The position numbers were made by a program, and so were the translations under genes. A stretch of DNA of 64,000 bases from Herbiconiux sp. A18JL235. Lineage in GTDB: Bacteria; Actinomycetota; Actinomycetes; Actinomycetales; Microbacteriaceae. Positions 42,679 through 51,587 of this stretch are shown here, piece by piece. Location: contig NZ_CP162511.1 of NCBI RefSeq assembly GCF_040939305.1, positions 3,038,001 through 3,102,000 on the forward strand, written 5' to 3'. The notes under the pieces are model-generated. The model ran no database searches. It was not told the DNA's origin and was given only the letters and a program-made list of their open reading frames with translations. Each line of letters opens with the position of its first letter. The stretch's first letter is position 1.

Positions 42679-43179
42679 ATGACCGACGAGTCGACCGATG
42701 CAGCGCTCGATCCCGCCGAACTCGGCGCTTACTTCGCTCTCATCGAGGTGAGCAGCCTGCTGCGGCATGCCGTCGAGCAGCAGCTCAAGGAGGCGGGCGA
42801 CCTCAGCTACGTGCAGTTCCAGCTGCTCGCCACCCTCGGCGACTCCCCCGACGGCAGCAGACGGATGACCGACCTCGCCGACGGGGTCGTCTACAGCCGG
42901 AGCGGCCTCACCCACCAGGCGGGGCTGCTCGAGAAGGCCGGGCTGGTGACTCGCGCGCCGTCACTCGAGGACGAACGGAGCGTGACGGTGACGATCACGC
43001 AGACCGGTCGCGACCGGCTCGCGACGGTGTTTCCGGGGCACATCCAGGTGCTGAAGAAGCTGTTCCTCGCGCCGATCGACGCCGACGACGTGGCCGAGCT
43101 CGGGCGCGCACTCTCGGTCGTTCGCGACCACATGAGGTCGAACCCGCCGCGCTCCGCGGCGCCGCGCCGCCGGCGCTGA
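42679..43179 (+). CDS. MarR-family transcriptional regulator
   Basis: The 166-residue regulator has a MarR winged helix: VSSLLRHAVEQQLKEAGDLS, YVQFQLLATLGDSPDGSRRM, then TDLADGVVYSRSGLTHQAGL as recognition region and RAPSLEDERSVTVTITQTG as wing. The start codon ATG 42679 is 6 bases after the TAGAAT hexamer (42667-42672), so the transcript is predicted to be leaderless. Two 18-base operators lie just upstream. It should repress itself and the divergent oxidoreductase gene. A Pro/Arg-rich tail ends the protein. Confidence 0.9.
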   Translation: MTDESTDAALDPAELGAYFALIEVSSLLRHAVEQQLKEAGDLSYVQFQLLATLGDSPDGSRRMTDLADGVVYSRSGLTHQAGLLEKAGLVTRAPSLEDERSVTVTITQTGRDRLATVFPGHIQVLKKLFLAPIDADDVAELGRALSVVRDHMRSNPPRSAAPRRRR

Positions 43180-43181
43180 TC

Positions 43182-43200
43182 CACCGCCTGCGAGGCGGTG
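43182..43200 (+). terminator. Hairpin after MarR gene
   Basis: CACCGCC and GGCGGTG form a perfect 7-base stem with a 5-base loop 3 bases after the MarR stop codon. No T-run follows. It is a reasonable GC-rich terminator. Confidence 0.6.
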
Positions 43201-43292
43201 ACGTGCGCTCGCGCCTGAGTGACCGGTAACTCACAATCGCTCTCCCGCCGGGTGGAGCCCCGACAAGGCGACAGATGCGCTGGTCATGTTTT

Positions 43293-43311
43293 TGATAGTG
43301 CGCTAACATCA
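43293..43311. promoter_or_regulatory. LacI-type operator upstream of the ABC/oxidoreductase operon
   Basis: TGATAGTGCGCTAACATCA is an imperfect palindrome around GCGC. Its 15-base core GATAGTGCGCTAACA recurs exactly at 52657-52671, after the second LacI gene of the operon, and a related palindrome lies at 52743-52762 before the amidase gene. Control by one or both LacI proteins of this operon is likely. Confidence 0.7.
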
Positions 43312-43315
43312 CAGC

Positions 43316-43354
43316 ATGATCCGTCAGCCTCCGACGGCGGAGGCGCATCGGTGA
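43316..43354 (+). other. Possible 12-codon upstream ORF and hairpin in the operon leader
   Basis: ATG 43316 to TGA 43354 could encode MIRQPPTAEAHR. It overlaps a perfect 7-base stem (GCCTCCG/CGGAGGC, 43327-43344). No ribosome site is obvious, so translation is doubtful, but the leader between operator and binding-protein gene is structured. Confidence 0.35.
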
Positions 43355-43397
43355 CCACCGATCCCCGACGGATGAGATCACACGAAGGAGTGTCCTC

Positions 43398-44480
43398 ATG
43401 ATCACGTCATCCCGACGCCGGTTCACCGGCCGCCTCGTCACCGGCGCCGCAGTTCTCGCCGTGTCAGCCCTCGCCCTCACCGGGTGCCGCGCCGGCGGCG
43501 GCCCCGCCTCCGACGAAGACAAGGCGAGCGGCGACGGCCTCGTCATCGGCTGGAGCCAACGTGGCATCAGTGGCAGCGACTGGTGGAAGACCCTCGTCGA
43601 GGGCGGCCAGGCCGAGGCCGACAAGATCGGCGCCCGCATCGAGCTTCTCGACGCCAACGGCGACACGGTGCGCCAGAACGCCGACGTCCAGACCCTCATC
43701 ACCAAAGGTGTCGACGTCGTCGTCATGAACGCCAACGACCCGATCGGTGTCGGCCCGTCGGTTCAGGCGCTGAAAGACGCGGGCATCCCGCTCGTGACCG
43801 TCAACTCGAACCTCGACGAGAGTCTCGTGCCCGACATGTTCTGCTACGTCGCCGAAGACCAGGAGTACACCGGCTCGCTCGCCGGCGAGGTGGCCGCGAA
43901 CAAGGCCCTCGAGAAGTTCGGCGACACAGGCCAGATCAAGATCGTCGGCATCGGTGGCTTCCCCGGCGACGTGCTGAGCGATCTGCGCTTCAACGGCTTC
44001 ATGGAGGGCTACCAGAAGGTGATGGATGCCCACCCGGGCATCCAGACCACGAAGCTCGACACGAAGTACGGCGAGTGGAAGCCCGACAAGGCCCTCGCCC
44101 CCATCCGCGACGTGGCCACCGCGAACCCCGACCTCAAGATCGTCTACAGCATGAGCGACGTCATGAACGGCGGCGTGGTGCAGGGCCTCCAGCAGGCGGG
44201 CATCTGGGGCGACGGCATCATCCTCGCCAGCTACGACGGCGGCATGGTCTCGGTGAAGGAGATGATGGACGACCCCACCGGCCCGCTCCAGGCCACCGCC
44301 TCCAACCAGCCCTGGGACCAGGGCGCCACCGCCGTGAAGATGGCCCTCGCCGCCTTCAACGACGACCAGTCGCAGTGCCCCGACAAGACCCTCTACATCG
44401 ACACCACCGTCGTCACCCCCGAGAACGCGGCCGACTACTACGTGGCCGACGACACCTACGTGAAGGCGAACGAGGAATGA
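43398..44480 (+). CDS. Sugar ABC transporter substrate-binding lipoprotein (CUT2-type)
   Basis: ATG 43398 follows GAAGGAG. The 360-residue protein has a lipoprotein signal peptide ending LALTGC and a periplasmic-binding-protein type 1 body of the ribose/inositol (CUT2) kind: LVIGWSQRGISGSDWWKTLV, then ITKGVDVVVMNANDPIGVGP, and ILASYDGGMVSVKEMMDDPT. Such proteins bind monosaccharides, polyols or glycosides outside the membrane. It begins the operon, overlapping the ATPase gene (ATGA). The ligand is not readable from sequence; neighbours suggest a sugar or sugar derivative that is then oxidised. Confidence 0.9.
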   Translation: MITSSRRRFTGRLVTGAAVLAVSALALTGCRAGGGPASDEDKASGDGLVIGWSQRGISGSDWWKTLVEGGQAEADKIGARIELLDANGDTVRQNADVQTLITKGVDVVVMNANDPIGVGPSVQALKDAGIPLVTVNSNLDESLVPDMFCYVAEDQEYTGSLAGEVAANKALEKFGDTGQIKIVGIGGFPGDVLSDLRFNGFMEGYQKVMDAHPGIQTTKLDTKYGEWKPDKALAPIRDVATANPDLKIVYSMSDVMNGGVVQGLQQAGIWGDGIILASYDGGMVSVKEMMDDPTGPLQATASNQPWDQGATAVKMALAAFNDDQSQCPDKTLYIDTTVVTPENAADYYVADDTYVKANEE

Positions 44481-45997
44481 GGGGCGGCCCGATCGAGCTC
44501 GAGCTCGACGGCATCACTAAGGGCTATCTGGGCGTTCAGGCCCTGAAGGGCGTGACGTTCTCGGTGACGAAAGGCTCGATCCACGCCCTCGCCGGCCAGA
44601 ACGGCGCGGGTAAGTCGACCCTGGTGAAGATGCTTTCGGGAGCCGAGACCCCAGACGGCGGCACCATCCGCCTCGGCGGGAAGGATATGCGCTTCCGTGA
44701 ACCGACGGATGCACAGAACGCCGGCATCCACACCATCTACCAGGAGCTCTCGCTGGTGCCCTCGCTCTCCGTCGCCGAGAACATCTTCCTCGGCCGCCTC
44801 CCCCGCCAGGCGGGCAAGGTCGACTGGGCGCGAATGTACCGCGAGGCTCAGGATGCGCTGGCCAGGGTCGGTTTCGACCTCGACGTGCGCGCACCGGTCG
44901 GCAGTTTCTCCACCGCGGAGCAGCAGGCTGTCGAGCTGGCGAAGGCGCTGCACAAAGACGCCAGGGTGCTTCTGCTCGACGAGCCCACCTCCACCCTGCC
45001 GAGCCCCGACGTCGAGAAACTGTTCACGGTGCTGCGGTCCCTCGCCGCCGAGGGGGTGACGCTGCTTTTCATCTCCCATCGCATGGACGAGGTGTACTCG
45101 CTCTGCGACGCGGTGACCGTGCTGCGCGACGGGTCGACCGCCGCGGAGTTCGACACCGCGGACTCGGCCCCCTCCGACGTGGTCACAGCCATGGTCGGCA
45201 AGAGTCTCGAGGGGTCGATCGCCGAGACGGCACTGCGAGGCGAGCGTTCGCCGCGCCTGGGTGTCGGCCGCGGTGACGAGGTGATCCTCTCGGCCGACCA
45301 CCTCTCCGACGAGGGTCACGTCGACGACGTGTCGTTCGAGCTGCGGCGCGGCGAGGTGCTCGGCATGTCGGGGCTCATCGGGAGCGGCCAGTCGGAGCTG
45401 GCCGGCCTTCTCGCCGGAGCCCGGCGGCGCGCATCCGGTTCCATCCGCATCGACGGCAGGCGGGTCGATCTCTCGGCACCCCGCGACGCCATTCGGCGGG
45501 GGATCGGGCTGCTCCCCCAAGACCGGAAGACGGCCGGCTTCGTGCCCGACCTCGGGGTGGCCGCAAACATCACACTCGCGAGCCTGCCCGCCTTCAGCCG
45601 TCTGAGCGTCATCGACTCCCGCCGCGAACGCCGGGTCGCCGCCGATATGGTGACGCGGCTCGGCATGAAGGTGTCGGGGGTCAACCAGCCCGTCAAGACC
45701 CTCAGCGGCGGCACACAGCAGAAGGCCATCCTGGCGCGCTGGCTGGTGCGCAAGTCGCGCATCCTCATCTGCGACGAGCCGACGCGCGGCGTCGACGTGG
45801 GCGCGAAGGAGGACATGTACGAACTCCTCCGCGACTACGCCCGCGGCGGCGGCACCGTCATCATCGCAAGTTCCGAGATCACCGAGGCGATGATGTGCGA
45901 CCGCGTGCTCGTGATGGCCCGGGGAAAGGTCGTCGCCGAGCTCGACCACGACGAGATCGACCCGCAGGGGAAGGCGATCCTCAGCCGGTTCGCCTGA
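44477..45997 (+). CDS. Double-domain sugar ABC transporter ATPase (RbsA/MglA-like)
   Basis: The 506-residue protein contains two nucleotide-binding domains. The first has Walker A GQNGAGKST, a degenerate signature FSTAEQQAVELAKAL and Walker B LLLDEPTST. The second has the altered Walker A GLIGSGQSE, usual for this family, with an intact LSGGTQQKAILARWL and ICDEPTRGVD. This is the standard CUT2 arrangement, in which the second site is often catalytically weak. It powers import through the 46044-47129 permease. Its start overlaps the binding-protein stop. Confidence 0.93.
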   Translation: MRGGPIELELDGITKGYLGVQALKGVTFSVTKGSIHALAGQNGAGKSTLVKMLSGAETPDGGTIRLGGKDMRFREPTDAQNAGIHTIYQELSLVPSLSVAENIFLGRLPRQAGKVDWARMYREAQDALARVGFDLDVRAPVGSFSTAEQQAVELAKALHKDARVLLLDEPTSTLPSPDVEKLFTVLRSLAAEGVTLLFISHRMDEVYSLCDAVTVLRDGSTAAEFDTADSAPSDVVTAMVGKSLEGSIAETALRGERSPRLGVGRGDEVILSADHLSDEGHVDDVSFELRRGEVLGMSGLIGSGQSELAGLLAGARRRASGSIRIDGRRVDLSAPRDAIRRGIGLLPQDRKTAGFVPDLGVAANITLASLPAFSRLSVIDSRRERRVAADMVTRLGMKVSGVNQPVKTLSGGTQQKAILARWLVRKSRILICDEPTRGVDVGAKEDMYELLRDYARGGGTVIIASSEITEAMMCDRVLVMARGKVVAELDHDEIDPQGKAILSRFA

Positions 45998-46043
45998 GCC
46001 CCACGACTCACCACATCCACTCCTGAGAAGAGCGAAGAAGCCC

Positions 46044-47129
46044 ATGTCCCAGAACACCCTCCGGCCACCGGTCGGGAACTCCACCGCCGCTACACCGCCC
46101 GAGCCCAGCACCGCGAACCGGATGCGCAGCCTCGGCAAGCGCCTGCTCGGCAAGAGCTACCTGCTGCTGGTGCTGCTCGCCATCATCATCGTCGGCTACT
46201 ACGTCTCGGCCGACTTCCTCACCCTGAGGAACGCCGAGAACGTCATCGCCGCCGCCTCCATCGTCGCCGTGCTTGCAGTCGGCCAGTTCTTCGTCATCCT
46301 CACCGGAGGCATCGACCTCTCGGTGGGCTCGATCCTCGCCATGTCGACGGTGATCGTGGCGCTCACCCTCCAGACAGGCATGTCGGCCGGTCTCTCGGTG
46401 GGCGTGACGCTGCTGTGCTGCGCCGCCGCCGGGTTCGTCAACGGCCTGCTGGTGGTGTGGCTGCGCATCCCTCCCTTCATCGCCACGCTCGCCATGATGA
46501 GCGCCGTCAAGGGCTTCAGCTACATCATCCAGTCGACGAGCCTCATCCAGATCCTCGACGACGCGTTCATCCAGGCCTTCTCGAGCGGCACCGTGCTCGG
46601 CGTGCGCAACCCGGTCGTCATCTTCATCGTGGTGGCGGTCATCGCCGCCCTGGTGGCGAAGTTCACCACCTTCGGCCGCTCGCTCTACGCCATCGGCGGA
46701 AATCCCGAGGCGGCACGTCTCTCCGGCCTCCCGGTGGCCCGCAACCTCATCATCACCTACACCCTCTCCGGCATCCTGGCCGGCCTCGCCGGGCTCATCG
46801 CCGCCGCCCAGCTGCGGCAGGGCAGCTCGCTCATCGGCGTCGGCTACGAACTGGACGCGATCGCCGCGGTGGTCGTGGGCGGCGCGTCGCTGATGGGCGG
46901 CAAGGGCGACCCGGTGAGCGCTGTGATCGGCGTGTTCGTGCTCGCCACGATCATCAACATCATGAACCTCGTCGGAATCTCGTCTGAGCCGCAGCTCGTC
47001 ATCAAGGGCGCGGTGATCGTGATCGCGGTGTTCCTGTCGAGCGCGGGAGGAGTGCAGCGCATCTCGCGCTTCTTCTCGAAGCTCTTCGGCGGCCGGGGCC
47101 CGGGCCGGCGCGCGGCGCTCGCCCGCTGA
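46044..47129 (+). CDS. Sugar ABC transporter permease (RbsC-like)
   Basis: The 361-residue membrane protein has about ten hydrophobic helices and CUT2 permease marks: FFVILTGGIDLSVGSILAMS, then IPPFIATLAMMSAVKGFSYI and IGGNPEAARLSGLPVARNL. The N-terminal 40 residues are a Pro/Thr-rich cytoplasmic stretch. It lies 46 bases after the ATPase gene, and the LacI gene starts 3 bases after its stop, so all are co-transcribed. Confidence 0.92.
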   Translation: MSQNTLRPPVGNSTAATPPEPSTANRMRSLGKRLLGKSYLLLVLLAIIIVGYYVSADFLTLRNAENVIAAASIVAVLAVGQFFVILTGGIDLSVGSILAMSTVIVALTLQTGMSAGLSVGVTLLCCAAAGFVNGLLVVWLRIPPFIATLAMMSAVKGFSYIIQSTSLIQILDDAFIQAFSSGTVLGVRNPVVIFIVVAVIAALVAKFTTFGRSLYAIGGNPEAARLSGLPVARNLIITYTLSGILAGLAGLIAAAQLRQGSSLIGVGYELDAIAAVVVGGASLMGGKGDPVSAVIGVFVLATIINIMNLVGISSEPQLVIKGAVIVIAVFLSSAGGVQRISRFFSKLFGGRGPGRRAALAR

Positions 47130-47132
47130 GCC

Positions 47133-48182
47133 ATGGCGCGCGAGCAGCCCGCGACCGGGAGAAAGGTCAGGATGATCGACGTGGCGAGACTCGCCGGTGT
47201 CTCCCACCAGACGGTCTCGCGTGTTCTCAACGGCTCCGACAGCGTCACCCCCGAGATGCGCGAACGCGTCGAGACCGCGGTCGACCGGCTGCGCTACCGC
47301 CGCAACCCGGCGGCCAGGGCCCTCGTGACCCGGCAGAGCATGAGCATCGGCATCGTGAGCTTCGGTCTCGCGCAATTCGGTCCCTCGGTCGCCCTGACCG
47401 GCATCGTCGACGAGGCGAGACGGGCGGGCTACGCCACCAACCTGGTGAGCCTCACCGCACTCGATCACGGCGCGATGCAGAACGCGCTCGACCACCTCAT
47501 GGCCGACTCGGTCGACGGCGTGATCGTGCTCGCCCCGTTGGAGGCCGCCTTGGTCGCGATCGGGAGTCTCTCCCCCGAGGTTCCGCTCGTCGTCTTCCAC
47601 CCCGGTGGCCCGGCGACGCTCGGTACGATCGCCACCGACGAGGTGGCAGGTGCGCGGCTGGCGACCGTGCACCTCATCGAGCTGGGGCACGGCACGGTGC
47701 ACCACGTGTCCGGTCCCCCTGGGTGGCTAGGAACCGCCGCTCGGCTCGAGGGCTGGCGGGGTGCGCTTGCCGACGCCGGCCTGCCCGCGCACCCGCCGGT
47801 CGAAGGCGACTGGACCTCCGAGTCGGGCTATGACGCCGGCATTCGTTTCGCCGACGACCATGCCGTGACTGCGGTGTTCGCCGCCAACGACCAGATGGCG
47901 CTCGGGGTGGTGCGCGCCCTCGTCGATTCCGGAAGACAGGTGCCGGGCGAGGTCTCGGTGATCGGGTTCGACGACGTTCCCGAGTCGGCGTTCTTCAGGC
48001 CCGCACTCTCGACCGTGAGGTTCGACTTCAGCGAGGTGGGCCGTCAGGCGGTCGACCACGTGCTCGAACTCATGGCCGGGCGCCAACCCGCGGCACCGCG
48101 CCCGGTCGCACCGCAGCTTCTGGGGCGCACCAGCACCGCGCCCCCACCGCGAACCAACGAACAGAGAAAGAAGAGATCATGA
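47133..48182 (+). CDS. LacI-family regulator (first of a paralogous pair)
   Basis: The 349-residue regulator begins KVRMIDVARLAGVSHQTVSR with the hinge VLNGSDSVTPEMRERV, then a ligand-binding core (DGVIVLAPLEAALVAIG, TAVFAANDQMALGVVRALVD, EVSVIGFDDVPESAFFRPAL). Protein and recognition helix are close to those of the second LacI at 51588: VSHQTVSRVLNG against VSQQTVSRVVNG. Hence the two probably recognise the same or very similar palindromes. A Pro/Arg-rich tail follows the domain. It overlaps the aldo/keto reductase gene by 4 bases. Confidence 0.9.
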   Translation: MAREQPATGRKVRMIDVARLAGVSHQTVSRVLNGSDSVTPEMRERVETAVDRLRYRRNPAARALVTRQSMSIGIVSFGLAQFGPSVALTGIVDEARRAGYATNLVSLTALDHGAMQNALDHLMADSVDGVIVLAPLEAALVAIGSLSPEVPLVVFHPGGPATLGTIATDEVAGARLATVHLIELGHGTVHHVSGPPGWLGTAARLEGWRGALADAGLPAHPPVEGDWTSESGYDAGIRFADDHAVTAVFAANDQMALGVVRALVDSGRQVPGEVSVIGFDDVPESAFFRPALSTVRFDFSEVGRQAVDHVLELMAGRQPAAPRPVAPQLLGRTSTAPPPRTNEQRKKRS

Positions 48183-49123
48183 CAACCCTCCGACCCCTCG
48201 GCCGCACCGGCTTCTCGGTGTCGAGCGTGTGCGTGGGCACCAGCGCCCTCGGCAGCTTCCCCGCCCAGTACGGCTATGAGGTCGACGAAGACACGGCGGT
48301 CGCCACCATCGAGCGCGTCTTCGACGGCCCGTTCACCTTCGTCGACACCAGCAATGAGTATGGCGGCGGCGACAGCGAGCGTCGCATCGGCACCGCCATC
48401 CGCCATCGCGGCGGCGTGCCGGAGGGCCTCGTCGTGGCCACCAAGGTCGACCCGCTGCCCGGCTCGACCGACTTCTCCGGCGATCGCGTCAAGCGATCGG
48501 TCGAGGAGAGCCTCGAGCGGCTCGGCCTCGAGCGTCTGCAGCTGGTGTACCTGCACGACCCCGAGAAGATCTCGTTCGAGGAGGGTGTCGCGGCGGGTGG
48601 CCCGGTCGAAGCGCTCATCGAGCTGCGCGATGCCGGGGTCATCGAGAGCCTCGGCGTGGCCGGCGGCCCCATCGATCTCGAGTTGCAGTACCTCGACACG
48701 GGGGCGTTCGACGTGATCATCAGTCACAACCGCTTCACCCTCGTCGACCAGACCGCAGAGCCGCTGCTCGACCGGGCCGCGCGCGACGGCGTCGCCGTCG
48801 TGAACGCCGCGCCCTTCGGCGGCGGGATGCTCGTGAAGGGCCCGTCGGTGGTGCCCACCTACTGCTACGCGCCGGTGTCCGACGCGACTCTTGCGCGCGT
48901 GCAGCGCATGGAGGACCTGTGCCGGGAGCACGACGTGCCCCTCGCGGCCGCGGCCCTGCAGTTCTCCGTGCGAGATGAACGCGTCACCTCGACCATCGTC
49001 GGAATGTCGCGCCCGGAGCGGGTCGACGCGACCGTCGAGCTTCTCGAAACCCCCATCCCCGAAGACCTCTGGAGCGAGCTCCTCGAGCTCGCCCGCGTCG
49101 GACAGAACGGAGTCGAACGATGA
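48179..49123 (+). CDS. Aldo/keto reductase
   Basis: ATG 48179 overlaps the preceding stop (ATGA). The 314-residue protein has the AKR TIM-barrel pattern: RPLGRTGFSVSSVCVGTSAL, FVDTSNEYGGGDSERRIG with the catalytic Asp and Tyr, VVATKVDP with the Lys, and LVYLHDPEK with the His. It is of the L-fucose/D-threo-aldose dehydrogenase-like type. It would oxidise or reduce a sugar or lactone with NAD(P). Being sandwiched between an importer and a GMC oxidoreductase, it is likely part of a sugar-derivative oxidation pathway. Its end overlaps the GMC gene. Confidence 0.88.
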   Translation: MTTLRPLGRTGFSVSSVCVGTSALGSFPAQYGYEVDEDTAVATIERVFDGPFTFVDTSNEYGGGDSERRIGTAIRHRGGVPEGLVVATKVDPLPGSTDFSGDRVKRSVEESLERLGLERLQLVYLHDPEKISFEEGVAAGGPVEALIELRDAGVIESLGVAGGPIDLELQYLDTGAFDVIISHNRFTLVDQTAEPLLDRAARDGVAVVNAAPFGGGMLVKGPSVVPTYCYAPVSDATLARVQRMEDLCREHDVPLAAAALQFSVRDERVTSTIVGMSRPERVDATVELLETPIPEDLWSELLELARVGQNGVER

Positions 49124-50772
49124 CCAGGAAGAAGAACCCCGAACCCGTCGACGTGGTGATCGTCGGCGCCGGTGCCGGCGGCGCCACCGCGGCCAAGGTG
49201 CTGAGCGAGGCCGGCCTCACCGTGGTGGGCCTCGAGCGCGGACCGTGGCTGAAGCCCGAGCACGCCTCCGGCGACGAATTGAAGTTCCTCAACCGCAACT
49301 TCATCTGGCAGGACCCGAAGCTGAAGCCCCGCACCTACCGCCAGAACGATAGCGAGGAGGCGGTGGTCACGAACTTCTCCGCGACCCCTCAGGTGGTCGG
49401 CGGCGGCACCACGCACTGGGGCGGGATGGTGCCGCGCATGACCCTCAACGACTTCAAGCTGCGCAGCATCCACGGCGACGTGCCGGGCGCGAGCCTCGTC
49501 GACTGGCCCATCAGCTATGACGAGCTCGAGCCGTACTACACCCGGGTGGAGTGGGAGTTCGGCACTTCGGGTCTCGCTGGGGCGAACCGCTGGGAGGCAC
49601 CCCGCAGCAAGGGCTACCCCACCAAGCCGTCTCCGCTCAGTCAGATCGGCCGCACCTTCGCGACCGCGATGGACAAGCTCGGTCACGGCACCTTCCCCAT
49701 GCCGCAGGGCATGGTCACCGAGCCCTACCGCGGCCGCCAACCGTTCAGCGAGAACGGCTTCTGGCAGCAGTACCCCGATCCGGGCACCGGCAAGTCGTCG
49801 ACGCTCATCAGCTTCATCCCCGACGCGATCTCCACCGGCCGCTACGACCTCCGCTCCGACTGCTACGTGAGCGAGATCCTCGTCGGCGCCGACGGCAGGG
49901 CGACCGGGGTGCGCTACCAGGACGAAGACGGCGATGAGTTCGTGCAGTACGCCAAAGCGGTCATCGTCTGTGCGGGCGGCATCGAGACGCCGAGGCTGCT
50001 GCTCATGTCGAAATCGGCGCAGCATCCCGACGGCCTCGGCAACGGCAGCGGACTCGTGGGCAAGAACGCGACTTTCCACCAGTACTCGTTCTCGGTGGGC
50101 CTGTTCGACCGCGAGGTGCACGACCCGCTCTACGGCTGGGCCGGGCACTACATGAGCCTGTGCTCGTTCGACTTCTACGAGACCGACGAGAGCCGCGGGC
50201 ACATCCTCGGCTCGCTCATCTTCCCCTCGATGATCGGGCACCCGGTGAACTGGAGCTTCCCCGGCCGCCCCACCTGGGGCGCCGCCGCGAAAGACGCCGA
50301 CCGTGAGTTCTTCAACCACAGCATGAAGATCGGCATCCTGCTGCACGATCTCCCGGTCGAGAGCAACCGGGTCGACCTCGACCCGACGGTGAAGGATGCG
50401 TGGGGCCTGCCGGTCGCCCGCATCACCCATACACCCCATGCGAACGACTTCGCGCAGGAGCGCTGGCAGGTGAAGAAGAACGGCGAGATCCTCGAGGCGG
50501 CCGGCGCCTCCCGTGTCGTGCCGGTGAACATGGAGCGCATCACGGGCAACACCTCGCACGAGCTCGGCACCACCCGCATGGGCGACGACCCCGCCACCTC
50601 GGTCGTCGACCGCTGGTGCCGCTCCCACGAGGTGCCGAACCTTTACGTGTTCGACGCCAGCTTCTTCCCCACCGCCACCGGCATCAACCCGGCGCTCACC
50701 ATCATGGCGAACGCCTGGCGCTGCGCCGACCGCATCCTGCAGGTCGACCGCCACGGCTGGACCACCGACTGA
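49120..50772 (+). CDS. GMC-type FAD-dependent oxidoreductase (large subunit)
   Basis: The 550-residue protein starts with the FAD-binding Rossmann motif VDVVIVGAGAGGATAAKVLS and VVGLERGPW. It has TPQVVGGGTTHWGGMVPRMT and ends with ITGNTSHELGTTRMGDDPAT and ATGINPALTIMANAWR, as in the gluconate/sorbitol dehydrogenase and glucoside 3-dehydrogenase large-subunit group. No signal peptide is seen. Paired with the subunit-3-like gene 42 bases downstream, it probably forms a heterodimer that oxidises a sugar moiety. A cytochrome subunit is not present, so the electron acceptor is unknown. Confidence 0.9.
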   Translation: MTRKKNPEPVDVVIVGAGAGGATAAKVLSEAGLTVVGLERGPWLKPEHASGDELKFLNRNFIWQDPKLKPRTYRQNDSEEAVVTNFSATPQVVGGGTTHWGGMVPRMTLNDFKLRSIHGDVPGASLVDWPISYDELEPYYTRVEWEFGTSGLAGANRWEAPRSKGYPTKPSPLSQIGRTFATAMDKLGHGTFPMPQGMVTEPYRGRQPFSENGFWQQYPDPGTGKSSTLISFIPDAISTGRYDLRSDCYVSEILVGADGRATGVRYQDEDGDEFVQYAKAVIVCAGGIETPRLLLMSKSAQHPDGLGNGSGLVGKNATFHQYSFSVGLFDREVHDPLYGWAGHYMSLCSFDFYETDESRGHILGSLIFPSMIGHPVNWSFPGRPTWGAAAKDADREFFNHSMKIGILLHDLPVESNRVDLDPTVKDAWGLPVARITHTPHANDFAQERWQVKKNGEILEAAGASRVVPVNMERITGNTSHELGTTRMGDDPATSVVDRWCRSHEVPNLYVFDASFFPTATGINPALTIMANAWRCADRILQVDRHGWTTD

Positions 50773-50814
50773 CGACGACACCGACTGACGACACCCCGAA
50801 GAAAGGACTGAGAC

Positions 50815-51528
50815 ATGGGACAGGCAGAATGGGTGACCGCGCCCATCTCCACACGAGACGACGACGAACCGTTGTTCTTCAGCGAGCACGAGTGGGCGAC
50901 GGTCGAGGCGGCAACGGCCCGCATCATCCCCACCGACCACCATCCCGGCGCCCGGGAGGCCAAGGTGGTGCGCTTCATCGACCGGATGCTCGCCGGCACG
51001 CAGTTCATCTTCCCCGCCGCCGACGGCAACGGCTTCCTCCGCATGGAGGGGCTCGAGGAAGAGGCCTGGCGGGAGCGCATCGAGGCGAGGCAGGGCTTCT
51101 ACCGTGACGGGGTGCGGCAGCTCGACGCCCTCGCCGGGAAGCACGGAGCGTCGACCTTCGTCGCGCTGGACGACGAGGCGCAGGACGCCGTGCTGGAGGA
51201 GCTGTCGGGAGCGTCGAAGCCCGGACGGTTCGCGCTGAACGACGAGGGGGTCGGTCTCGGTGGGGCGCCCGCCGGAAACCAACCCGTGAACGAGGACTTC
51301 TTGGAGTTCTTCCCCCTCCTCGTGCTGAACACGCGTCAGGGGTTCTACGGCGACCCCGTGTACGGCGGCAACGAGAACCGCGTGGGCTGGGGCGTCATCG
51401 GCTTCGACGGCCCGCCGAGCCTGGCCTCGACGATGGACGGCAGCTACACCACCCGCGCCTACATGGTCGAGGGCGCCGAGTGGCCCTACGAGCGGCACCC
51501 CGCGGTGCTGCGCTACCGGCGGCCATGA
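50815..51528 (+). CDS. Gluconate 2-dehydrogenase subunit 3 family protein
   Basis: The 237-residue protein matches the subunit-3 family that accompanies GMC oxidoreductases: PLFFSEHEWATVEAATARII, PTDHHPGAREAKVVRFIDRM, and then a central RQLDALAGKHG region. Most homologues carry a Tat signal that exports the pair; here the N-terminus (MGQAEWVTAPISTRDDDE) has none, suggesting a cytoplasmic complex. Such small subunits stabilise or mature the large one. The start lies 42 bases after the GMC stop, with GAAAGGA in between. Confidence 0.85.
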   Translation: MGQAEWVTAPISTRDDDEPLFFSEHEWATVEAATARIIPTDHHPGAREAKVVRFIDRMLAGTQFIFPAADGNGFLRMEGLEEEAWRERIEARQGFYRDGVRQLDALAGKHGASTFVALDDEAQDAVLEELSGASKPGRFALNDEGVGLGGAPAGNQPVNEDFLEFFPLLVLNTRQGFYGDPVYGGNENRVGWGVIGFDGPPSLASTMDGSYTTRAYMVEGAEWPYERHPAVLRYRRP

Positions 51529-51587
51529 GCGGCGGCCCGCCCGTGGCGACGACTGTCGATCGGCGCCCGGGCGGGCATAATGAGCAG

